From: Pyxidicoccus xibeiensis
GTDB taxonomy: Bacteria; Myxococcota; Myxococcia; Myxococcales; Myxococcaceae
Direction: 5' to 3'
Assembly: GCF_024198175.1 (NCBI RefSeq)
Contig: NZ_JAJVKV010000013.1
Coordinates: forward strand, 62,001-126,000
DNA: 64,000 bases
The notes below the pieces were generated by a model, which worked only from the letters and a program-made list of their open reading frames with translations, ran no database searches and had not been told where the DNA came from. The position numbers and the translations under genes are program-made. This document shows, piece by piece, positions 51,881 through 61,309 of the stretch. Each line of letters opens with the position of its first letter. Position 1 is the stretch's first letter.

Positions 51881-54539
51881 AGATGCGCCCGAAGAGGGTC
51901 TTCGTGAAGGTGTTGGATGCAAGGACTGGAACCGGGTGGGGCGGCTGGCTGGCGTACCAGGCAGAGACCTCTCGCGCCACCAGGTCCACGAGTCGGGCGT
52001 TCGCGACGGTGGTGAAGCCCACCGTGAGGATGTGGTCGTAGGAGTGCTGGGTGTAGGCGGGCGGCTTGACGTGGGGAGGCGTGGTCGACGCATCCAGATC
52101 CAACGAGGGGGAGGACTTGAGGCTCGTGCGCACGTCGATGTGGAGCGCGTAGCCCGGCCCTCCGGTCAATGAATTGAAGGCCGTCACGTCCTGGTCGTGG
52201 CCCTGGTAGAGGGGCGCGCAGGGCGGTACGGCCAGGTTGGGTAGCGTGCAGCAGTTGAAGTCGCCCACGACGACCACCGGCATCGTTCCCCGGTTCGTGG
52301 TGATCTCCAGGATCTCCCCCAGCTGAGAGGTGCCGTTCTGGGCCTTCTTGTTGCCGCCCTGTGAAGGAGAGGGCGCATGCATGGCTACCACGCAGAACTG
52401 CCGTGCCGTGGCCGCGGTCTCCTTGAACTGCACCAGGTAGGGACGGCGCTCGTGGGCCTTGTCGAAGAGGATTTCCGCAGGGGTCGCATCCTCGTAGGTG
52501 CACTGGCCCACCAGGAAGGAGCCGGGGAAGATGACGAGCGCATCCGGCTTCTCACCCTTGATGACATCGGCCGGTGAAGTCCCATCGAGGTTCGCGCGCC
52601 GGATGTAGTCCGTACTCGCGTCAATCCAATACATCTTCCCGGCGTTCGTATCGAGCACCAGCCCCTTCGGCCGTCCGGGGAGCTCGGCCGCCACCTCGTT
52701 GGTGCCATTGACATCCGCCTGGCGGAAGCCGTGCTGCGTCGAATCCAGCCAGAAGAGCTTCGTCCCGCCCGGCGCGAGGGTGAGGGCGTCGGGTTGGCCG
52801 GTGGTGACCAGGGCAACGGCATTGGTGCCGTCCAGGTCCGCCCACCAGACCTGGTTCACCGCGCGGTCCACCCAGTACAGCTTCCCATTCGTCTCATCCA
52901 CCGCGAGGTCTTCGGGTTGGCCGGTGGTAATCAGGGCAGCGGCATTCGTGCCGTCCAGGTCCGCCCACCACACCTGGTTCACCGCACGGTCCACCCAGTA
53001 CAGCTTCCCATTCGTGCCATCCACCGCGAGGTCTTCGGGTTGGCCGGTGGTGACCACGGCGGCGGCATTCGTACCATCCAGGTCCGCCCACCATACTTCG
53101 TTCACCGCGCGGTCCACCCAGTACAGCTTGCTGTTCGTCTCATCCACGGCGAGGGCGTCGGGTTGACCGGTGGTGACCACGGCTGCGCCGTGCTTGCCGT
53201 CCAGGTCCGCCCACCACACTTCATTCACCGCGCGGTCCACCCAGTACAGCTTGTCGTTGGTTCCATCCACGGCGAGGGCGTCGGGTTGACCGGTGGTGAC
53301 CACGTCCACCGCGTTCAGCCCGCCCGCATCCGCGCGGCGCAGTCGCTTGGTGCCCTTGTAGAGCCAGAACCGTCTGCCGGTGCCGTCGAGCCGCACGGCG
53401 TCGGGCAGCTCGGGCGCGACGAGGTCCGTTTCGTTGTTGCCGTCCACGTCCATCCTCTTGATGGTGTGGTTGGCGGCGTTGATCCAGTAGAGGTGGGCAT
53501 TCGTGACGTCGAGCACGAGCTCCGTGGGGGTGGCTCCGGTGAGCAGGTCCAGGGCCCCCTTGCCATCGAGCGAGGCGGAGCAGATGTTGTTCGTCCCCTG
53601 CTCGATCCAGTACATCTTCTCGCCAATGGTGTCGACGGTGAAGCCAGTGGGATCCACTATGTTCAGCTCGCGCAGGGAGACCTTGTTCTTCGAGTCCTTG
53701 GACAGCTTCAAGGCCGCGTTGGCCGTGGCATCACCCCAGTAGAGCTCCATCCGCAGACTGGTGTGGGGGGTGAAGCCCATCAGGGAGGAGGCCTTGACGA
53801 CAGTCTTGTTCTTCGTCTCCACCTTCTTGGGCCCGGAGCCATCGGGATAGGCGCGCCACAGCTCCGTCGTTCCCGAATCGAGCCAGTACATCATCCCATT
53901 GAACTCATCCAACGCGAGCTGCGAGGGATTGCTCGGGGTCACGAGGACGGTCCTGTTCGTCCCATCCAGGTCCGAGCAACAAATGGTGTTGGTCAACGTG
54001 TCGATCCAATACAGCTCCTCGTAGCGCAGGCTCACCTGCAGGGACTGCGCCTCGTCAGTGGTGCTCACGTCCTGGGGTGACGTTCCATCACGGTTGGCGC
54101 GACGGATCTTCTGTGCGCTCCGGTCCACCCAATACAGCTTGCCAGGGGTGTCGGGCCGCAGGTTCCACGGCGGCGGAACGCGGGTGGAGGACTCGGGGCC
54201 ATCCAGGACGAGATTCGCGGAGTTGTAGAAGACGGCGATGGTCTCCGACTCCTTGCCTCCACAGTTGAGCGCACGAGGAGGCGCCACCTCCCAGCCGCCG
54301 CCGCCCGGACGGCCGCGAAGCTTGCCCAGGAGCATGTGGATGGCGCGGCTGCCAGCTCCGACGGCGATATCTCCGGGCTCCTGGTAGTCGACGTTCTGCG
54401 GCTCGAGAATCACGAAGACGTCGTACGCGGGGCCCGTGGCGGGGTTCACCAGGTCCAGCACCCGGTTGATGCGGGTCGTGTCCTGGACGATGCCGGTCGC
54501 GAAGCGAAAGATGTTCCACGAGATGATCTTGAAGGACAT
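51825..54539 (-). CDS. DNase-I-like nuclease interrupted by a YWTD beta-propeller
   Basis: A 904-residue protein with no signal peptide. Residues 1-125 begin an endonuclease/exonuclease/phosphatase domain: IISWNIF (Asn9), VFVILEPQN (Glu46), ETIAVFYNS. Residues ~130-665 are YWTD/LDL-receptor-type propeller repeats (KLYWVDRAVNxVWWADLDG). The nuclease fold then resumes with RRPYLVQFK, AMHAPSPS (His721), VVGDFNC (Asp760, Asn762), YDHIL (Asp835, His836) and SDHLPVEVEV (Asp894, His895). All key catalytic residues of the family are present. So the propeller is inserted inside one intact nuclease. It is co-transcribed behind an unknown 596-residue protein. A toxin or effector role is possible. Confidence 0.88.
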   Translation of the reverse strand: MSFKIISWNIFRFATGIVQDTTRINRVLDLVNPATGPAYDVFVILEPQNVDYQEPGDIAVGAGSRAIHMLLGKLRGRPGGGGWEVAPPRALNCGGKESETIAVFYNSANLVLDGPESSTRVPPPWNLRPDTPGKLYWVDRSAQKIRRANRDGTSPQDVSTTDEAQSLQVSLRYEELYWIDTLTNTICCSDLDGTNRTVLVTPSNPSQLALDEFNGMMYWLDSGTTELWRAYPDGSGPKKVETKNKTVVKASSLMGFTPHTSLRMELYWGDATANAALKLSKDSKNKVSLRELNIVDPTGFTVDTIGEKMYWIEQGTNNICSASLDGKGALDLLTGATPTELVLDVTNAHLYWINAANHTIKRMDVDGNNETDLVAPELPDAVRLDGTGRRFWLYKGTKRLRRADAGGLNAVDVVTTGQPDALAVDGTNDKLYWVDRAVNEVWWADLDGKHGAAVVTTGQPDALAVDETNSKLYWVDRAVNEVWWADLDGTNAAAVVTTGQPEDLAVDGTNGKLYWVDRAVNQVWWADLDGTNAAALITTGQPEDLAVDETNGKLYWVDRAVNQVWWADLDGTNAVALVTTGQPDALTLAPGGTKLFWLDSTQHGFRQADVNGTNEVAAELPGRPKGLVLDTNAGKMYWIDASTDYIRRANLDGTSPADVIKGEKPDALVIFPGSFLVGQCTYEDATPAEILFDKAHERRPYLVQFKETAATARQFCVVAMHAPSPSQGGNKKAQNGTSQLGEILEITTNRGTMPVVVVGDFNCCTLPNLAVPPCAPLYQGHDQDVTAFNSLTGGPGYALHIDVRTSLKSSPSLDLDASTTPPHVKPPAYTQHSYDHILTVGFTTVANARLVDLVAREVSAWYASQPPHPVPVLASNTFTKTLFGRIFKGSGLSDHLPVEVEVTL
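52790..53290 (-). repeat. Tandem 123-bp coding repeats
   Basis: The gene for the nuclease-propeller protein contains near-identical 123-bp units in phase (41 residues each). GGGTTGG/GGGTTGA marks recur at 52791, 52914, 53037, 53160 and 53283. The units encode TTGQPDALAVDxTNxKLYWV-type blades. The close DNA identity points to recent duplication or gene conversion and makes the copy number prone to change. Confidence 0.85.
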
Positions 54540-54551
54540 GGTCTTCCGGTG

Positions 54552-56342
54552 TCACTTGCGGGCGAGGCGATAGACGCTGCGCTCGCCATCCTGGTTCAGG
54601 AGTTCCACCTGGAAGGTCTCCCTGAACGGATCGAGGGTGATGAAGAACCCCAGATAGGTCTCCTCCTCGAGGATGGCGTCCTCCCCCTCTGCGTCCCCCG
54701 CGTCCGGGACGGGGTCTTCCTCGGTATCCATCTGGACGGGGCCCACCTCTCGCCAGTTGCCCGGGTCGGAGGGCTCCTCGTCCGCCGGCACGAGGTATTG
54801 CAGGAGCCTCGAAGAGAGCTGCTCGAAGGTGACGGAGTCGTCGGCGCTGGCCCGGATGACGAAGTCCGGGGCCGTCAGGACCGCGTTGAACTTCAGCCCG
54901 GCAATCTCCAGCTCGACCTCGGCCTCGACCAGCAGGGAGCGGCCTGAGGCGTCTGCTGGCTGGTTGATGAGGACGGCCACCCGGGCCCTGGACAGCTTCG
55001 CGAGCTGGACGTTCGCCAGGGTGAGGTCGGCTCCCGTGAGGGTGAAGGACACGTCGCTGACCTGCTGCGTGCCGAGGTCCATGCCCAGGTGGACTTCGGT
55101 CAGGTTCATCGCGGGGGCTTCGCCCTCGTTCTCCAGGAGCATGCCGCCCGAGACGTTGGCCTGCGCCGGCGGTGGGGCCGGAGCCACCAGGGCCTCGAGT
55201 CGCGGGTGCTTCTGCCACCAGTCCTTCCAGTTCCAGGAGAGCGGGGCGAGCGTTTCCAGGTCCGGGACCTGGAGGGAGAACTTCGGGTCCGTGTTCCAGC
55301 CGATGACCCCCGTGTCGGGAGGCAGCGGGGAGTAGAGGGGGATGTGGAGCGAACCCGGATTCCAGAGCGCGCGCAGGAGGGCCACGGACTCGAAGTCCTC
55401 GCTGTCGATGTTGCGGTGGCCCGTGAGGGACAGCGTGACGCTGTCGAGGGTCGTGTCACCCATGCGCAGGGTGAACGGGGTCGACACGAGCGACAGGCCG
55501 GGTCGACTGGCGTCGAGCTCGCCGATGAGCGTGAGCGGGCAGTCCGGGACGATGACGGACTGGAGCTGGGGACCGAACTGGAAGTTCGTATAGAAGTGGA
55601 GGCCCTTCCAGACGGGAATCCGGTCCGACGTTCCGAGCACCGAGCTGGAGGACAGGATGAGGGCGGCATCCAGGAACGTCAGGGCCCGGAGCTCAGGGTG
55701 GTAGGCGGTGCGCAGCAGCTCCACGAGCGGCGTGGGGGGGAGGCTGAGCTGGATGAAGTAGCCGGGCTTGCCGGACTCCATGAAGAAGCGGGCCACGAGC
55801 CGGTAGGAATGCATGATGCCGGAGTGGAAGTGCTCGACGATGCCACTCGCCTCCAGGTAGGTGGGTGCGTCGTCGTGCAGCTCCGCGCGCAGCTGCTTCT
55901 CTTCCTTCCGGGTCCGGGCCCTCAGCTTGGCGCTGGCGCGGCGTTCGGACCTGTCGAAGAACTTGAGCAGCTTGTAGGGCAGCCACTGCGTCTCGTTCAC
56001 CTGGATGACCCGGCGCTGCCCCTCCTTCCGGATGGACACCGAGTGCCCGCTGCGCTCCAGGGCCTTGAGCAACTGGTAGAGGCGCGCCGAGCGGGAGCCG
56101 GGCTCCACCGCGCGACTGTAGGACTCGTGCCTGGGCTTCAGGTGACGCGTCCGGGGGCGCTTCTCCTGAGGGTAGAGGGACGCACTCCGGAGCGTGAGGG
56201 CGTCCTGACCCAGGTACCGGGCCAGTGCCCTCAGCTCCTCGGGGGCGACCGGGAACACCTTCGAAATCGATTCGTCCAGTGTCACGCTGCCCGATTGTCC
56301 GAGCTGCTGCTGGAACGACTTCCGGAGCACTGAAATCGACAT
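54552..56342 (-). CDS. Unknown 596-residue protein upstream of the nuclease
   Basis: I do not recognise this protein. It has no signal peptide or membrane helix at the chosen ATG (56342). The N-terminal ~150 residues are basic and helical (SISVLRKSFQQQL, SVSIRKEGQRRVIQVNETQW); the remainder is beta-rich, with SRPGLSLVSTPFTLRMGD and VSFTLTGADLTLANVQLAKL resembling a jelly-roll or binding domain. A Glu/Asp-rich stretch precedes a final strand (YLGFFITLDPFRETFQVELL). It ends twelve bases before the nuclease-propeller start and must be co-transcribed. It could be an immunity, adaptor or targeting partner; none is proved. Confidence 0.7.
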   Translation of the reverse strand: MSISVLRKSFQQQLGQSGSVTLDESISKVFPVAPEELRALARYLGQDALTLRSASLYPQEKRPRTRHLKPRHESYSRAVEPGSRSARLYQLLKALERSGHSVSIRKEGQRRVIQVNETQWLPYKLLKFFDRSERRASAKLRARTRKEEKQLRAELHDDAPTYLEASGIVEHFHSGIMHSYRLVARFFMESGKPGYFIQLSLPPTPLVELLRTAYHPELRALTFLDAALILSSSSVLGTSDRIPVWKGLHFYTNFQFGPQLQSVIVPDCPLTLIGELDASRPGLSLVSTPFTLRMGDTTLDSVTLSLTGHRNIDSEDFESVALLRALWNPGSLHIPLYSPLPPDTGVIGWNTDPKFSLQVPDLETLAPLSWNWKDWWQKHPRLEALVAPAPPPAQANVSGGMLLENEGEAPAMNLTEVHLGMDLGTQQVSDVSFTLTGADLTLANVQLAKLSRARVAVLINQPADASGRSLLVEAEVELEIAGLKFNAVLTAPDFVIRASADDSVTFEQLSSRLLQYLVPADEEPSDPGNWREVGPVQMDTEEDPVPDAGDAEGEDAILEEETYLGFFITLDPFRETFQVELLNQDGERSVYRLARK

Positions 56343-56542
56343 CCCGGCCACCCTAATCCGGAATCGGAACGAAGTCCGGGCTCGAGGTGAGCTCGCCGAC
56401 TCCCTGGGCCAGCACCTCACGGTGGCGCCCGAGGCGGCCTACCGGGACTGGGGCCAGGGCTCCCTGCTGAGGCCAGAAACGGAGCCAGCCGCTGCGGACC
56501 TGAACCGCCGCAGCGGCACGGCTCAATGACAGCGGGTGTTCA

Positions 56543-57022
56543 TCAATTCCAGCAGTTGGCGCCGGTGTCGTTGATGTAGACCCAGAATCGCATGTCGCTC
56601 CGCACGTTGCCGTACGCGTACCAGCTCCAGCCGCCACTGCCGTCGTGGAACTCCGCCATGCGCCAGCCCGCACCGAATGCGCTCGCGCACAGCTGGTTCG
56701 CGACCGCCACGCTCGTCAGGGAGCTGCCCACCACCGGCAGCGTGGTGGCCACATTGCCCCGGGCCCAGCCATTGTAGAAGTCCGGGAAGATCCCCGGCGG
56801 CACCGGCGCATTGTCCTGGTTGATGCACAGGACGGGAAGCGCGTTCGAGCACGACGTCTCCCCCGAGTACGCGTTGCAGTTCGAACAGCCCACATGGTCC
56901 ACACCGGCGCTGTGGGACACCTTCGCCCACGTCATGCCGAAGCCGCCGGACGCCACGGCCGCGGGGGCCAGCGCCAGCACGGACAGGGCTACGACCACTC
57001 GCGCATGAAATCCCTTACTCAT
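56543..57022 (-). CDS. Small secreted Cys-rich protein
   Basis: A 159-residue secreted protein. A signal peptide ends near AAVASGG. The mature domain has HVGCSNCNAYSGETSC and a later VLCINQDNAP, then AFGAGWRMAEFHDGSGGWSW and ends in DTGANCWN; several cysteines probably form disulfides. The domain is seen in other myxobacterial secreted proteins but I cannot name it. AAGGAG precedes the ATG at 57022. An AT-rich upstream region carries an inverted repeat at 57067-57090, a possible operator. Confidence 0.72.
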   Translation of the reverse strand: MSKGFHARVVVALSVLALAPAAVASGGFGMTWAKVSHSAGVDHVGCSNCNAYSGETSCSNALPVLCINQDNAPVPPGIFPDFYNGWARGNVATTLPVVGSSLTSVAVANQLCASAFGAGWRMAEFHDGSGGWSWYAYGNVRSDMRFWVYINDTGANCWN

Positions 57023-57066
57023 GACCTTCTCCTTGATTGGAACCGCCCATCAGTGGGCCAATGTTC

Positions 57067-57090
57067 ATTTGCATATCCAAAGCTGCAAAT
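57067..57090. promoter_or_regulatory. Inverted repeat upstream of the secreted-protein gene
   Basis: ATTTGCA (57067-57073) and TGCAAAT (57084-57090) form a perfect 7-bp inverted repeat with a 10-bp spacer, in an AT-rich block 45 bases upstream of the ATG at 57022. It fits a dimeric regulator site; no regulator gene adjoins. Confidence 0.45.
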
Positions 57091-57272
57091 CAAGCAATAG
57101 CAGTATAGTGGTTTATACGTGCATTGTCCGAGTGCGAGGGTTCCGAACGGGAAGGGGCCCTCCAGCGGGTTGCCGGGAAGTTCGGAAGTCAGGGCCCTAC
57201 GACATCCCGCCCCGGGGCGGGCGCTGCCTCCCGGCGCGCACCACCCCCTGCGGTCTGCGAGGCCCGGCGGGT

Positions 57273-57302
57273 TGAGAGTCCCCCGCTCCCGTGGGGGACT
57301 CT
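57273..57302. terminator. Strong inverted repeat, probable terminator
   Basis: A perfect 11-bp stem (GAGAGTCCCCC, 57273-57283, with GGGGGACTCTC, 57292-57302) and an 8-base loop stand between the OPT transporter gene end (57433) and the secreted-protein gene. The rest of the ~410-base gap 57023-57432 shows only the AT-rich leader of the secreted-protein gene. Confidence 0.5.
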
Positions 57303-57432
57303 CGAGTCAGGGGCAGCGCGAGACGCTCGACCCGGCTACCCGGGGCTGAACGACATCATCGCGGGCCAGCTCCGCAGCGAGCCCTCGCTGACCGGCTGGC
57401 CGGAGGCCCGCGCATCGCCGCGGCCGACACGG

Positions 57433-59415
57433 TCAGGTCGAGATGCGGAGCGCCGTCCGCGCCGCCCAGCGGTACAGCCCGCCCACCGCGATGGTGCCGA
57501 GCACCACCGCGACGAGCATGGCGGGCACCTCACCCAGCTCGAGCGGGAGGGCCAGCGGCTCGCCCTTGCCCGTCGAGACGATCAACCCGGCCAGCGCGAC
57601 GTTGAACAGGCTCTCGCCCACGATGAAGCCAGACATGATGAGCACGCCCAGGCGCTTGGCGGGCTCGCCCCAGCTCTGCTTGCTCGCCGCGCGCTCGTAG
57701 GCCCAGCCCGCCAGCGCGCCCACCACCACCGGCGCCGTGACGGTGCTGGGCAGGTAGATGGCGAGGCCCACGCCCAGCGGCGGCAGGCTGTAGCGGCCCT
57801 GGCTGGCCTTCTTCACCACGAAGTTGATGGCGACCAGCGTCAGGCCGAGCGCGGCGCCCCACAGCACGAGGTCCCACCGCAGGTTGCCGCCAATCACGCC
57901 CTTGGCCAGGGTGGAGATGAGGGTCGCCTGTGGCGCCGCCAGCGGCTGCGCGGAGATGGCATTGGCATTGGGCGCGCCCGCGAAGCCATAGGCCCGGTTC
58001 AGCAGCCCGAGCACCGGCGGGACGACGGCCGAGCCGGCGACCACGCCGATGAGCAGGGCCACCTGCTGCTTCCAGGGCGTCGCGTCCACCAGCTGGCCCG
58101 TCTTGAGGTCCTGCAGGTTGTCGTTGCCGATGACCGCCACGGCCAGCACCACCGTGGTGACGAACAGCGCGAATGCCACCAGCGCCGGGGCGGCCTCGGG
58201 CCCCGTGACCTGCCGGCCGACCACGCCGACGCTGAGCGCGGCGCCCAGGATGGTCAGGATGGCGATGCCCGAGACAGGCGAGTTCGACGAGCCGATGAGG
58301 CCGGCCATGTAGCCGCAGACGGCGGCGGCACAGACGCCCGCGAACAGGACGTAGCCGATGCCCACGGCGACCAGCGGCACACTCAGGCTCTCCAGGACGG
58401 TGCCCTGGAGGAAGCTCGCCAGAATCCAACCCGCCGGCACCAGGGAGAGCAGCGTCACCAGCCCTACCGTGCGGATGGGCAGGTCCTGCTCCGTGCGCTC
58501 GAGCGCCTGACCCTGCGTCTTGGCACGCCGTGCCGCCTCCAGCGCGGACCGCAGGCCCCCGATGACCGGCCTGGCAAGCCCCGCCAGTGTCACCATGGCC
58601 GCCGCGCCGATGGCGCCGGCCCCGAGCATGCGCACCTGGGTCCTCCAGACGTCCAGCGCGTGGTCCGCCGCCGGGACGTCCGGCATCGGGTTCATGGACG
58701 TGAGGAGCGGAACCAGGATGCCCCACGCAATCACCAGGCCGGCCAGCATCGCGATGCCGACCGTGATGCCCATCAGGTGTCCGGCGCCGATGAGCGCCAG
58801 CGAGCTGGCGGCACCAATGCCGGTGGCGCCGCTGCCCACCCGGAAATACCCCGCCACCTCACCCGCCATCAGCCGGGCGGCGGCCGCCGCCGCGAACAGG
58901 GCAGAGGCGAGGCTGCCCCAGATGACGGACATGAGGCCCGCCCTGCCTTCGGTGGCGCCGGAGCGTGACGAGGTGCCGACCTTGAGCACCTCGGCGGCTG
59001 CCACGCCCTCGGGGTAGGGAAGGTCGGAGGTGGAGACCAGCGCGCGACGCAGCGGCACGGTGTACATCACGCCGAGGATGCCGCCCGTCGCACACGCGCC
59101 GAACGTCGACCAGAATGGCACGTCGGTCCACCAGCCGGTCATCAACAGGCCGGGCAGGACGAAGATGACGGAAGCGAGCGTGCCCGCCGCCGAGGCCAGC
59201 GTCTGGACGATGTTGTTCTCCTGGATGGTGGCGTTCTTGAAGGCGCTCAGCAGCGCCATCGAGATGACCGCCGCGGGGATGGAGGTCGCGAAGGTGAGGC
59301 CGACCTTCAGCCCGAGGTAGACCTGCGCCGCGGTGAACACCAGCGTGATGAGGACCCCGAGGGTCACCCCGCGCAGGGTGATCTCCTTCGGCTGGGACGA
59401 CGTGATGGCGTTCAA
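57433..59415 (-). CDS. OPT-family oligopeptide transporter
   Basis: A 660-residue inner-membrane transporter with about 15 hydrophobic segments. The start is a TTG at 59415 with AAGGAG eight bases upstream; MSNA-type alternatives do not exist in frame. KEITLRGVTLGVLITLVFTA and VYLGLKVGLTFATSIPAAV match the OPT family, with the conserved IQENNIVQTLASAAGTLAS region (NIVQT) and PYPEGVAAAEVLK later. Bacterial OPT members import peptides or metal chelates. It stands alone. Confidence 0.9.
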   Translation of the reverse strand: MNAITSSQPKEITLRGVTLGVLITLVFTAAQVYLGLKVGLTFATSIPAAVISMALLSAFKNATIQENNIVQTLASAAGTLASVIFVLPGLLMTGWWTDVPFWSTFGACATGGILGVMYTVPLRRALVSTSDLPYPEGVAAAEVLKVGTSSRSGATEGRAGLMSVIWGSLASALFAAAAAARLMAGEVAGYFRVGSGATGIGAASSLALIGAGHLMGITVGIAMLAGLVIAWGILVPLLTSMNPMPDVPAADHALDVWRTQVRMLGAGAIGAAAMVTLAGLARPVIGGLRSALEAARRAKTQGQALERTEQDLPIRTVGLVTLLSLVPAGWILASFLQGTVLESLSVPLVAVGIGYVLFAGVCAAAVCGYMAGLIGSSNSPVSGIAILTILGAALSVGVVGRQVTGPEAAPALVAFALFVTTVVLAVAVIGNDNLQDLKTGQLVDATPWKQQVALLIGVVAGSAVVPPVLGLLNRAYGFAGAPNANAISAQPLAAPQATLISTLAKGVIGGNLRWDLVLWGAALGLTLVAINFVVKKASQGRYSLPPLGVGLAIYLPSTVTAPVVVGALAGWAYERAASKQSWGEPAKRLGVLIMSGFIVGESLFNVALAGLIVSTGKGEPLALPLELGEVPAMLVAVVLGTIAVGGLYRWAARTALRIST

Positions 59416-59697
59416 GGGGAGCGCTCCTTTCCAGGGATGCCGTGGCGGCCCGGAGGGAAATGGCGCCGAGGATACAGGTGTCCCGTGCGGAAGCGTATTT
59501 GTTGGCCGTCTCCATGGGAGGCGCGGGGGTGAACGCAGTGCCGGGCCGCAATCAGCTGCAACAGGGGGGCGGGAACGGGGCTTCGAGGATGCAGGACCTG
59601 TGGGGCGCGTGGGCCACACGATGGGGTGGGGGCCCCCCGACCCTTCCTGGCTCATGGGGCCCTGCTTCCAGGTGAGCCCGCGCAAGCACCCCGTGGC

Positions 59698-61203
59698 ATG
59701 TCACTTGCCTTGTGGCCGCGGATGCTCCCTCTGGGCCGACGTTCATCACCTTGGATTCTCTCCCTGGCGCTCGCTGTCGCGGGAGTGCTCGCTGGCTGCA
59801 ATTCGCCGGAGGACCCACCCGAGGAGGCTCCTCCCGTCGACGCGGGGACTCCACCACCCGACGCAGGGACTCTCGACGCGGGCAATCCCGATGCTGGAGG
59901 TCCCGACGCGGGGAATCCGCCACCACCGCCCCCTGACTTCTCCTGGGGCAACGGCACGGAGACCGGCAGGCTCGAGGGCAACGTGTGGACTCCCGGGCGT
60001 GACTCGACGGGGCTGGTGAACGCGGTGTCGTGGGCGCTCGTCCCCAAGGGGCGGTGGATCGAGGTCGCGGGCACGCCGCTCACCTCGCTCGACGCGGAGC
60101 TCAAGGCGGCGCTTCCCGGCTACCGGGACTTCGGCTCCGGGGGACTCGCCGCGGTCATCAACGCCTACTCCGGCGTGGCGGTCGATGCGCCTCGCGCGCG
60201 CTGGTGGGCGTTCGGCGGTGGGCATGCCGACAGCTCCAACAACGGCCTCTACCGCTTCGACATGGCGAAGATGCGCTGGAGCATCGAGCAGCTGCCCGAC
60301 AACCCGGCGAACTGGGCGGGCGTCGTCTTTGGAATCACGTACAGCTACTACCCGCCCGCCGGGGAGTACTCCAAGGCCCACCCGGACAGCGACGTCTTCA
60401 ACGATGAGTACTTCGACCCGGTCCGGCCCGCCGCGTCGACCGGCAATCCGACGGCCCGCCACACGTACAACGGGCTCGTCTACAACCATGACCTCCAGGA
60501 GGTGGCCTTCGGCGTCCGGCGGATGTGGCGCTACAGCCTGACCACCCACAGCTGGAAGCGCCACAACCCCTTCAACACCCCGGGCTCCAAGTACGACGGG
60601 GCGGCTGGCTACGGCGGCGCGGCCGGCTGGACGTTCTGGGACGAGGTGACCCACCGCTACTACTTTGGCCCCACTGAGAACTACAACTACTCGAGGTGGT
60701 GGTCCTTCGACACCGACGACCAGACGTGGAAGTGGGAGACGGTCACTCCCCCCGCATGGTTCTTCGCCCAGATGGTCCGGGTCGGTCGGACGCTGGTGAG
60801 CTTCCCCTACCCACAGCCGCAGTACGGCGTCTTTCCTCCGAGGCTCATCACGTACGACCTGGACACGGCGAAGTGGGGGGACCTGCAGCTGGAGCACGAC
60901 CTCGTGCTCTCAGGTGTCTACACCGAATACTTCGAGGGGATGATCTTCACCTACGTGCCACCGCTCGACCGCTACATCGCCGCGTTCCCGTACGACCGCG
61001 GAGGGGACGGAAGCTTCGAGTACCGGACCTTCGAGCTCGACCCGAAGACCCGCGAGCTCCGCGAGGCGCCGCAGTGGGAGGCCGGTGCCTTCGGCGGATG
61101 GCACGACCTCGTCAAGAACCGCTTCTTCTACCTGGCGACGCACGACGCCCTCGTCTACGTGCGCAAGGGAGAGGAGAACCTGCGCGTCTTCCGCCTGCCT
61201 TGA
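59698..61203 (+). CDS. Kelch-like propeller lipoprotein
   Basis: A 501-residue exported lipoprotein. The signal peptide ends in the lipobox GVLAGCN. An Asp-Ala-Gly linker (residues ~40-75) is followed by a propeller-like region with repeated aromatic strands: RARWWAFGGGHADSSNNGLY, DLQEVAFGVRRMWRYSLTTH, SRWWSFDTDDQTWKWE and DRYIAAFPYDRGGDGSFEYR. No active-site motif is seen. Start choice is uncertain: ATG 59698 or 59722, neither with a clear ribosome site. A hairpin terminator follows at 61220. Confidence 0.75.
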   Translation: MSLALWPRMLPLGRRSSPWILSLALAVAGVLAGCNSPEDPPEEAPPVDAGTPPPDAGTLDAGNPDAGGPDAGNPPPPPPDFSWGNGTETGRLEGNVWTPGRDSTGLVNAVSWALVPKGRWIEVAGTPLTSLDAELKAALPGYRDFGSGGLAAVINAYSGVAVDAPRARWWAFGGGHADSSNNGLYRFDMAKMRWSIEQLPDNPANWAGVVFGITYSYYPPAGEYSKAHPDSDVFNDEYFDPVRPAASTGNPTARHTYNGLVYNHDLQEVAFGVRRMWRYSLTTHSWKRHNPFNTPGSKYDGAAGYGGAAGWTFWDEVTHRYYFGPTENYNYSRWWSFDTDDQTWKWETVTPPAWFFAQMVRVGRTLVSFPYPQPQYGVFPPRLITYDLDTAKWGDLQLEHDLVLSGVYTEYFEGMIFTYVPPLDRYIAAFPYDRGGDGSFEYRTFELDPKTRELREAPQWEAGAFGGWHDLVKNRFFYLATHDALVYVRKGEENLRVFRLP

Positions 61204-61219
61204 AGCTCGAACATCGGTT

Positions 61220-61243
61220 CAGGCCAGAACAGTGTCTGGCCTG
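61220..61243 (+). terminator. Terminator hairpin
   Basis: A perfect 9-bp stem (CAGGCCAGA, 61220-61228, with TCTGGCCTG, 61235-61243) and 6-base loop lie 17 bases after the kelch-like lipoprotein stop. The tail is not a strong T tract. Confidence 0.55.
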
Positions 61244-61269
61244 GATGTATCGGTGCCTCATACAAATGT

Positions 61270-61285
61270 TACGAGATTGCTCGTA
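61270..61285. promoter_or_regulatory. Palindrome upstream of a lipoprotein gene
   Basis: TACGAG, four bases and CTCGTA form a perfect palindrome 25 bases before the ATG at 61310, in an AT-rich stretch. A dimeric regulator could bind here, near where the promoter must lie. Confidence 0.4.
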
Positions 61286-61309
61286 TCACGCGTGCTAGCT
61301 TCCGCGGCC

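Noticed and set aside
52790-53290. CRISPR array or intergenic direct repeats
   Set aside because: The 123-bp repeats stay in one reading frame and encode propeller blades. There are no unique spacers of fixed size.
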